From positions 1-7,308 of the forward strand of contig DHGV01000104.1 in assembly GCA_002402945.1 (NCBI GenBank): DNA of 7,308 nt, given 5' to 3'. This document shows, in pieces, positions 1-5,347 of the stretch (position 1 is its first letter; each line of letters starts with the position of its first letter). A program made the position numbers and the translations under genes. The stretch comes from Pelotomaculum sp. UBA4789. GTDB taxonomy: Bacteria; Bacillota; Desulfotomaculia; Desulfotomaculales; Pelotomaculaceae. The notes under the pieces are model-generated. The model had not been told where the DNA came from. It did no database searches and worked only from the letters and a program-made list of their open reading frames with translations.

Positions 1-47
1 CGTAGGTCTCTGTCTGATTTCATTTGTTGACAACCTGACACGTGTAG

Positions 48-65
48 GGCGGGATTTATCCCGCC
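48..65 (-). other. GC-rich hairpin just after dnaK
   Basis: The minus strand reads GGCGGGATAAATCCCGCC, a perfect inverted repeat with a 7-bp stem and a TAAA loop (8 bp if the loop is counted as AA). It begins 4 nt after the dnaK stop codon. No T-run follows: the next bases on the minus strand are CTACACGTG. It is therefore not a canonical intrinsic terminator. It may be an mRNA-stabilising or partial-attenuation hairpin between dnaK and the next gene, which is expected to be dnaJ. The structure is seen directly; the role is inferred. Confidence 0.6.
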
Positions 66-69
66 AATC

Positions 70-1932
70 TTACTTATCTTCCTTGACCTCGAAGTCAGCG
101 TCCACAACATTTTCCTTGGCTTCCTGTTCAGCGGCGCTTTCTTCACTTGCGCCCGCAGCGCCCTGAGCGGCTTGAGCCTCCTGTGCGGCCTGTTCCTCGC
201 TCTTTTTCTGGTACATGGCAGTGGTCATTTCATAGAGAGGTCCGGTCAGGGCCTCCAGTTTGGTTTTAACCGGTTCGATGTCGCTGCCCTTAAGGGCTTC
301 TTTTAATTCGTCCAAAGCAGTCTGGAGTTTCTCGATGGCGGCTGCGTCCGCCTGGTCCTTGAAGTCCTTGATGGTCTTTTCCGCCTGGTAAACCATGCTG
401 TCGGCCTGGTTCCTGATCTCCACCGCTTCCTTGCGCTCTTTATCTTCAGTAGCGTGCTGTTCGGCTTCCTGGACCATGCGGTTGATATCATTTTCCTCCA
501 GCTTAGTGGTTGCCGTGATGGTCATGCTCTGCTCTTTGCCGGTGCCCATGTCCTTTGCCGAAACGTTGACGATGCCGTTAACGTCGATGTCAAATTTGAC
601 TTCGATCTGGGGCACACCTCTCGGCGCAGGCGGGATCCCGGTAAGCGTAAAGCGGCCCAGGGTCTTGTTGTCTGCGGCCATCGCCCGCTCACCCTGGATG
701 ACGTGTATTTCAACCGTAGTCTGCCCGTCAGACGCGGTCGAGAAAGTCTGGCCTTTTGAAGTGGGGATTGTGGTGTTGCGCTCGATCAGCTTGGTAAATA
801 CACCGCCCAGGGTTTCAATCCCCAGGGACAGCGGAGTTACATCCAGCAGCAGGACGTCCTTGACCTCGCCGGCCAGGACACCGGCCTGAATAGCGGCGCC
901 GATGGCGACACACTCGTCAGGGTTGATCCCCTTGTGCGAATCCTTGCCCAGGAACTTGCTAATGGCTTCCTGTACTGCCGGCATGCGGGTCGCGCCGCCC
1001 ACGAGCAGAATTTTATCGATGTTTTTGGGCTCCAGGCCCGAGTCTGCAAGCGCCTGGCGGGTCGGACCCATTGTTTTTTCCAAAAGGTCGGAGGTCATTT
1101 CCTCAAACTTAGCCCTGGTGAGATTGATATCCAGGTGTTTTGGCCCATTGGCGTCAGCCGAAATAAAGGGCAGGTTGACATTTGTCGAGCCTACGCCGGA
1201 AAGTTCAATCTTGGCTTTTTCAGCGGCTTCTCTCAGTCGCTGCAAAGCCATCCTGTCGTTGCGCAGGTCAATGCCGCTTTCTTTCTTAAATTCATCTGCC
1301 AGGTAATCCATCACTCTCTGATCAAAATCATCGCCGCCCAGGCGGTTGTTGCCGCTGGTGGCCTTAACCTCGAAAACACCTTCCCCGAGCTCCAGAATAG
1401 ATACGTCAAAGGTGCCGCCGCCCAGGTCGTAAACTAAGATGGTCTGTTCCTCTTCCTTATCCAGCCCGTAGGCCAGGGCAGCCGCAGTCGGTTCGTTGAT
1501 GATACGCAGCACTTCCAGGCCGGCAATTTTCCCGGCGTCTTTTGTCGCCTGCCGCTGGGAATCGCTGAAATAAGCCGGCACGGTGATCACAGCTTTCTCC
1601 ACCTTAGTCCCCAGGTAGGCTTCAGCATCTGCTTTCAGCTTTTGCAGGATCATCGCCGATATTTCCTGCGGCGTGTAATTCTTGTCATCAATGGTTACTT
1701 TATAGTCGGTCCCCATGTAGCGTTTGATTGAGCTGACCGTGCGGTCAGGATTGCTCACTGCCTGCCTTTTCGCGACCTGCCCCACCAGCCTTTCACCGGT
1801 CTTGGAAAACCCTACCACCGATGGTGTGGTCCTTGCTCCTTCAGCATTGGGGATAACTACCGCTTCGCCGCCTTCCATCACGGCCACACAGGAGTTGGTG
1901 GTGCCAAGATCTATTCCTATTACTTTGGACAT
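70..1932 (-). CDS. dnaK: Hsp70 chaperone DnaK
   Basis: ATP-driven cytosolic Hsp70 that binds exposed hydrophobic segments of unfolded proteins and works with DnaJ and the nucleotide exchanger GrpE. The 620-aa length is normal for the family. All three Hsp70 signatures are present: IDLGTTNS (7-14), VYDLGGGTFDVS around 167-178 and ILLVGGATRMPAV (308-320). The catalytic lysine of SIKRYMG is K70. The interdomain linker LLLDV is at 361-365, followed by the substrate-binding beta domain and a helical lid from about 480. A Gln/Ala/Glu-rich flexible tail (about 576-605) precedes the conserved end DADFEV. The stretch after K70 goes straight into YMGTDYKV and YTPQEIS, so the insert found in Gram-negative DnaK is missing; this is the Firmicutes form. 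The ATG is preceded by GGGAGGT 10 nt upstream. The gene follows grpE after 37 nt, which hold only a weak all-A/T 6-bp hairpin (ATAATA...TATTAT, 1952-1970). Confidence 0.99.
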   Translation of the reverse strand: MSKVIGIDLGTTNSCVAVMEGGEAVVIPNAEGARTTPSVVGFSKTGERLVGQVAKRQAVSNPDRTVSSIKRYMGTDYKVTIDDKNYTPQEISAMILQKLKADAEAYLGTKVEKAVITVPAYFSDSQRQATKDAGKIAGLEVLRIINEPTAAALAYGLDKEEEQTILVYDLGGGTFDVSILELGEGVFEVKATSGNNRLGGDDFDQRVMDYLADEFKKESGIDLRNDRMALQRLREAAEKAKIELSGVGSTNVNLPFISADANGPKHLDINLTRAKFEEMTSDLLEKTMGPTRQALADSGLEPKNIDKILLVGGATRMPAVQEAISKFLGKDSHKGINPDECVAIGAAIQAGVLAGEVKDVLLLDVTPLSLGIETLGGVFTKLIERNTTIPTSKGQTFSTASDGQTTVEIHVIQGERAMAADNKTLGRFTLTGIPPAPRGVPQIEVKFDIDVNGIVNVSAKDMGTGKEQSMTITATTKLEENDINRMVQEAEQHATEDKERKEAVEIRNQADSMVYQAEKTIKDFKDQADAAAIEKLQTALDELKEALKGSDIEPVKTKLEALTGPLYEMTTAMYQKKSEEQAAQEAQAAQGAAGASEESAAEQEAKENVVDADFEVKEDK

Positions 1933-1969
1933 ATACTTTCTACCTCCCGTTATAATAAATTCTATATTA

Positions 1970-2584
1970 TTATGACTTGACTACCTTGACCATAGAGGGA
2001 CGTATCACCTTGTCTTTTAAAAAGTAGCCCCGCCGGAGTTCCTGCACTATTGTGTTGTCAGGGTGTTCATCCGACTCTGCCCGCAGCACGGCCTCGTGCT
2101 TCAGCGGATCAAACTGTTCGCCCACAGCGGGAATGGGTGTGACTCCCTCCGTGGCCAGCACGTCGAGCAGCTGCTTGTATATCATTTGCACTCCCGCCTT
2201 GATATTTTCTATGGAATCGCCTTCCGCAGACAACGCCAGCTCAAAGTTGTCCAGGACCGGAAGCAGCGTGTTGATCAATTTCTCTGAGGCATATTTATAG
2301 AATTCTTCCTTTTCCTGACGTGTGCGGCGCCTGAAATTATCATAATCGGCCTGCAGCCGTACCAGGCGATCGTAGTTTTCTTCAGCCTTCGATAACTGTT
2401 CTGCCAGGATCTGCCGCAATAACACCGGATCGCTTTCTTCCGCTACTGCCCCGCCGGCTTCTTCGCCTACTGCATCCAGCGCCTCTTCTGTAAAATCCCT
2501 CTCCGGTTCGTTATGCGGGTTTTCGCCGCGTGCCGGGTCTTCATTCAGTTCTTCCTGATCTTCCTGCTTTGTGTTCCTAACCAT
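1970..2584 (-). CDS. grpE: Nucleotide exchange factor GrpE
   Basis: Dimeric cochaperone that releases ADP from DnaK and also acts as a thermosensor in the Hsp70 cycle. The protein is 204 aa, typical of Firmicutes GrpE. Residues 1-55 are very acidic and probably disordered. A long coiled-coil segment follows at about 56-115, including ADYDNFRRRTRQEKEE, the usual dimerisation stalk. The beta-wing head that contacts DnaK is at about 145-204 and carries the family signature blocks VGEQFDPLKHEAV (154-166) and ELRRGYFLKDKVIRPSMV (182-199). The ATG at 2584 is used because the protein has no in-frame homologous extension and a ribosome site lies upstream. The start is 14 nt after the chaperonin stop codon, so the two genes are almost certainly cotranscribed and possibly translationally coupled. 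Confidence 0.98.
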   Translation of the reverse strand: MVRNTKQEDQEELNEDPARGENPHNEPERDFTEEALDAVGEEAGGAVAEESDPVLLRQILAEQLSKAEENYDRLVRLQADYDNFRRRTRQEKEEFYKYASEKLINTLLPVLDNFELALSAEGDSIENIKAGVQMIYKQLLDVLATEGVTPIPAVGEQFDPLKHEAVLRAESDEHPDNTIVQELRRGYFLKDKVIRPSMVKVVKS

Positions 2585-2589
2585 TTCAT

Positions 2590-2595
2590 ATCACC
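2590..2595 (-). promoter_or_regulatory. Ribosome binding site of grpE (GGTGAT type)
   Basis: The minus strand reads GGTGAT, 5 nt before the grpE ATG, within AGGGTGGTGAT. This pairs with the GGUGAUC part of the extended Shine-Dalgarno sequence rather than its AGGAGG core. It lies in the 14-nt gap after the chaperonin stop. It is weaker-looking than the sites of the other genes here, which would fit coupling to chaperonin translation; that last point is inference. Confidence 0.55.
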
Positions 2596-2598
2596 ACC

Positions 2599-4182
2599 CT
2601 AAAACGTTTTAATGTTATCCCCGGGCTGCATGTCTCTTTGCGTTTCCCTGTCCTCGCGTTTCTTGATGATCGTATCTATCCTTAATATCGCCTCAGCTAC
2701 TTCACCGGCCGCCCGCAGGGCATAAATTTTTACCTCGGCCGGATCAGCGATACCCTTCTCCGCCATATCCTCCACCAGGCCGCTGTCGCAGTCGATGGCC
2801 AGCGAGTTTTTCCCCGTCTCCGCCTGGGCGGCGATTACGTCACCCAGTTTTTCCAGGGGGTTGAACCCGGCATTGGCCACGATCTGGGACATGGGGCGCT
2901 TCAGCGCTTCTACTACACAGTCCACACCGTAAGCGGCCATGCCGCGAATACCTTCCCGCACCTTCTCCAGCTCACGGGCTACCGCGAGCTCCAGGGAACC
3001 GCCCCCGGACACCACGCCGCCCGTTATGGCAGACTGGACCGATGCGGCCGCGTCCCTGGCGATGCGCTCCCGCTCACCAACAACCTCTGCCGTAGCGGCG
3101 CCCACCAGCACTGTGGCCATTGGCTTTCCCGCACCGCCGAGGATCCAGACCTGCTCGAGCTTTTCGTCGTTATATGCCCTGCCGGCCCGGCCCAGGCATT
3201 TTTCCAGTTCATCTATCGTCTTTTTCAGGCCGGTTCGTTTGATCATCCTGGCGCCCGTGTGCTCCGCCGCCCGGCGCAGCTCCTTGCCGGCCACCCTTTG
3301 CACCACCATTACACCCGCGTCAGCCAGGATTTCCTCGGCCGCGTCACAGACCCCGCGGTCCGCGAGAACCAAGCCGATGCCAAGCCCTGCGGCTTTTTTC
3401 AGGTTGCTGCTGAATTCCTCCTGCAGCTGCAGGTAGCGGGCAAAGCCTGCTTCCGTGCCGAGAGCTTCGTCGTCGATCTCCTCCGGCTCCAGGGCATCGT
3501 CAATAATTAAAACGCTGACGTCTTTCAATTCTCTGGGCATCTGGCGGCTCATCCGCTCCTTCTTGATAATGACGCCCATAAAAACCTCGTTCTCAGCTCC
3601 CTCCTCCGCGAGAATTGTATCTGAAAACTTAAAAGTCTTGTCCTTCAGCTTCTCTTCGCCAATCAGCACCGCCGCCTGCACCACCAGGTCGGCTATATCC
3701 TCGTGGCTTCGCCCGGCGATCAGCGCCACCTGGCGGACTACCCGGTCACCCAGGCCGGATACAGGCCGCGCCTGGCTGCGCATGGAGTCCAGGGCACTTT
3801 TCAGGCCCGCCCGCAGCCCCTCGATTACCCGGGCCACCGGCACTCCCCGCGCTACCTGTTCCACTCCGGCACTGACCAGTGCGCCTGCCATTACTGTGGC
3901 CGTGGTCGTGCCGTCGCCAACCTCTTCCTGCTGTGCCCTGGCGATATTGATCAGCATCCTGGCTGCGGGGTGGTTCGCCTCCATCATGGTCAGTATGGTG
4001 ACACCATCATTGGTGATCACCACCTCGCCAAATTTATCAACCAGCATGGTGTCCAGCCCCTTTGGCCCAAGTGTCCCCTCCACCGCGCTGGCAATGGCCC
4101 GGATAGCATTAGAGTTGGTGATCAAAGCAGCCATCTTTTCATCAACGTCAGACCCGGCAGCCGCTTCCCTTATTAAACTCAA
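2599..4182 (-). CDS. Archaeal-type (group II-like, bacterial 'group III') chaperonin
   Basis: ATP-dependent protein-folding chaperonin of the thermosome/CCT family, not GroEL. Residues below count from the TTG at 4182 (527 aa, close to thermosome length). The equatorial ATPase domain has LGPKGLD (38-44), TNDGVTIL (57-64, D59), VGDGTTTA (88-95, D90), the probable catalytic Asp in ARDAAAS (D377), VSGGGSLE (391-398) and NAGFNP (437-442). The apical domain runs from about 190 to 350. Its segment at about 232-262 (EPEEIDDEAL... to EEFSSNL) aligns with the helical protrusion that forms the built-in lid of group II chaperonins, so no GroES should be needed. The C-terminus ends in a charged stretch and IKTF, not a GGM repeat. 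It lies 19 nt after hrcA and 14 nt before grpE, so it shares the CIRCE-controlled heat-shock transcript. Related proteins are known in Carboxydothermus hydrogenoformans and other Firmicutes at this locus. In-frame TTG at 4191 is an alternative start but abuts the Shine-Dalgarno. Sampled GC (about 53-75%) is higher than in hrcA or grpE. Confidence 0.95.
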   Translation of the reverse strand: MSLIREAAAGSDVDEKMAALITNSNAIRAIASAVEGTLGPKGLDTMLVDKFGEVVITNDGVTILTMMEANHPAARMLINIARAQQEEVGDGTTTATVMAGALVSAGVEQVARGVPVARVIEGLRAGLKSALDSMRSQARPVSGLGDRVVRQVALIAGRSHEDIADLVVQAAVLIGEEKLKDKTFKFSDTILAEEGAENEVFMGVIIKKERMSRQMPRELKDVSVLIIDDALEPEEIDDEALGTEAGFARYLQLQEEFSSNLKKAAGLGIGLVLADRGVCDAAEEILADAGVMVVQRVAGKELRRAAEHTGARMIKRTGLKKTIDELEKCLGRAGRAYNDEKLEQVWILGGAGKPMATVLVGAATAEVVGERERIARDAAASVQSAITGGVVSGGGSLELAVARELEKVREGIRGMAAYGVDCVVEALKRPMSQIVANAGFNPLEKLGDVIAAQAETGKNSLAIDCDSGLVEDMAEKGIADPAEVKIYALRAAGEVAEAILRIDTIIKKREDRETQRDMQPGDNIKTF

Positions 4183-4191
4183 TGGCGGCAA

Positions 4192-4197
4192 CCTCCT
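4192..4197 (-). promoter_or_regulatory. Strong ribosome binding site deciding the chaperonin start
   Basis: The minus strand reads AGGAGG. The in-frame TTG at 4191 follows with no spacer, which is too close for initiation. A second in-frame TTG at 4182 lies 9 nt downstream, an ideal spacing. The protein therefore most likely begins MSLIREAAAG, three codons later than the longest frame. No nearby ATG competes: the first in-frame Met codon is about residue 17. Confidence 0.8.
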
Positions 4198-4201
4198 ATC
4201 T

Positions 4202-5236
4202 TCATCTGCCCAAAATTACCCTTTCCAGTGCCCTGGAAAGATTTTTCGTTAAATAATCCATCACACTGATCACTTTGGCATAATCCATCCTGGTCGGTCC
4301 AAGCACGCCGACGGCGCCGACTTTACGTCCGCTCAGCATGTAGGGCGCTGCAACTACGCTGTAATCTTTGATATCGTAGTCTTTAATTTCCCCGCCAATT
4401 CTGATCGTCACGCCTTCATCACGGCTTTCACCTGACAGCAGCTCGCAGAGCAGTTTTTCCTGGTCTAAGATGCTCAGCATGGTCTTTACTTTTTCCACGT
4501 TGTGGAACTCCGGCTGGGTAAGCATATTAAAAACGCCGCCCAGATATATCTTATCCTCTTTCTTTAAAGCCAGGCTGTCCTGGATCAATTCCAGGGCCAG
4601 ATCTAAAATATGCTTATGTTTGCCCATTTCGAAATACAATTCTTTGAGCAGGGTGAGTTTTATGCTTTCCATAGTCAAGCCCTGGAGCTTCGCGTTTAAG
4701 ACCTTTGACAGGGTATCCAGATCGCTGGCCAGGATACTGTCAGGGGTTTCGATCATCCTGTGGTACACCGCCCCGTTATCCATCACCACGATTACCATCG
4801 TCTGAGACAGGCGCATCGGCACAAGCTGGACGTGTTTGAAGGTGCCCGGACCCAGCTGCTGTGTCAGCACCATTGCTGTATAACTGGTCATCTGTGACAG
4901 CAGCTGGCCTGTCCTCTGGATTACCTTGCCCACGTCCCTGGCCTTTGTTTCCAATTCACTGCGGATCAGATCTTCCTCTTCCCTAGTCAGATCCTGTTTT
5001 TTCATTAAATAATCCACATAATAACGATAGCCGCGCACAGAAGGAACCCGTCCGGATGAGGTGTGCGGCTGTTCAATGTAACCCATTTCTTCAAGGTCAG
5101 CCATCTCGTTGCGGATGGTGGCCGGGCTCACGCCGAGGCCATATTTCTTGGCAATTGTCCTGGAGCCCACGGGTTCAGCGGTAGCAATATAGTCTTGCAC
5201 GATGGCGAGGAGCACTTTCTGCTTGCGTTCGTCCAT
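4202..5236 (-). CDS. hrcA: Heat-inducible transcription repressor HrcA
   Basis: Dimeric repressor that binds CIRCE operators and shuts off class I heat-shock genes; in studied bacteria its active state depends on chaperonin (GroEL). The length, 344 aa, is standard. The N-terminal winged helix-turn-helix spans about 1-75, with SRTIAKKYGLGVSPATIRNE as helix-turn-helix and the wing block HTSSGRVPSVRGYRYYVDY (58-76). The central GAF-like and inserted dimerisation region runs from about 100 to 300. The conserved C-terminal block VGAVGVLGPTRMDYAKVI (306-323) is intact. The ATG at 5236 has AAGGGGGGG 10 nt upstream, and the start matches the family N-terminus (DERKQKVLLAIVQDYI). It is the first gene after the promoter and CIRCE, so it should repress its own synthesis along with the chaperonin, grpE and dnaK. 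Confidence 0.98.
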   Translation of the reverse strand: MDERKQKVLLAIVQDYIATAEPVGSRTIAKKYGLGVSPATIRNEMADLEEMGYIEQPHTSSGRVPSVRGYRYYVDYLMKKQDLTREEEDLIRSELETKARDVGKVIQRTGQLLSQMTSYTAMVLTQQLGPGTFKHVQLVPMRLSQTMVIVVMDNGAVYHRMIETPDSILASDLDTLSKVLNAKLQGLTMESIKLTLLKELYFEMGKHKHILDLALELIQDSLALKKEDKIYLGGVFNMLTQPEFHNVEKVKTMLSILDQEKLLCELLSGESRDEGVTIRIGGEIKDYDIKDYSVVAAPYMLSGRKVGAVGVLGPTRMDYAKVISVMDYLTKNLSRALERVILGR

Positions 5237-5246
5237 TTACCGCAAA

Positions 5247-5253
5247 CCCCCCC
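5247..5253 (-). promoter_or_regulatory. G7 Shine-Dalgarno tract of hrcA
   Basis: The minus strand has AA followed by seven consecutive G residues, ending 10 nt before the hrcA ATG. It is the only purine-rich Shine-Dalgarno candidate upstream of hrcA. A homopolymer here is unusual, because its length sets the spacing to the start and such tracts can slip. Confidence 0.6.
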
Positions 5254-5260
5254 TTCATTG

Positions 5261-5287
5261 TTAGCACTCTATCTTATCGAGTGCTAA
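5261..5287 (-). promoter_or_regulatory. CIRCE operator (HrcA binding site)
   Basis: A perfect match to the consensus TTAGCACTC-N9-GAGTGCTAA, with 9-bp arms at 5261-5269 and 5279-5287 and a 9-bp spacer. It lies just downstream of the predicted transcription start of hrcA, so bound HrcA would block initiation or clearance. The transcript would also carry it as a 9-bp hairpin in the 5' leader. I found no second CIRCE in the window, so this site is the sole HrcA control point for hrcA, the chaperonin, grpE and dnaK. An extra half-site (AGCACT on the plus strand, 5288-5293) abuts the right arm. Confidence 0.98.
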
Positions 5288-5300
5288 AGCACTTTAATAA

Positions 5301-5329
5301 AAAATAACAAACCTCTATTTATTTGTCAA
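5301..5329 (-). promoter_or_regulatory. Sigma-A type promoter of the hrcA operon
   Basis: On the minus strand, the -35 box TTGACA (5324-5329) is a perfect consensus. It is followed by a 17-nt spacer and the -10 box TATTTT (5301-5306), with AT-rich flanks. Transcription should start at an A around 5293-5295, a few bases before the CIRCE. The promoter lies in the 111-nt gap between hemW and hrcA. The housekeeping-type boxes plus CIRCE are the usual class I heat-shock arrangement. Confidence 0.85.
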
Positions 5330-5347
5330 GGGAATAGAAGTAAGGAT

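Noticed and set aside
27..32. Plus-strand TTGACA that could be a -35 box.
   Set aside because: Seventeen bases downstream is the GC-rich hairpin (around 50-55), with no -10 box, and no plus-strand gene follows.
1..47. Possible start of dnaJ (ATG at 23 on the minus strand, reading MKSDRDLR).
   Set aside because: Only 7 codons are visible, no good Shine-Dalgarno precedes them, and they do not resemble the usual DnaJ start (RDYYEVLG). dnaJ more likely begins beyond the window.
1933..1969. Internal promoter before dnaK: TATTAT at 1952-1957 on the minus strand.
   Set aside because: At the right distance upstream the bases are TCAAGT with no TTGACA-like box. The region is simply A/T-rich and forms only a weak 6-bp A/T hairpin.
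3455..4252. Long plus-strand open frame of 265 codons, and shorter ones opposite dnaK (395-889, 934-1437).
   Set aside because: They lie antisense to clear, conserved genes, have Ser/Ala/Arg-rich low-complexity translations with no family motifs, and are what GC-rich genes produce on the opposite strand.
5176..5258. Short upstream frame starting at ATG 5258 on the minus strand and overlapping the hrcA start (about 28 codons).
   Set aside because: Its start precedes the G7 ribosome site and has no Shine-Dalgarno of its own; the translation resembles nothing and it lies out of frame inside hrcA.
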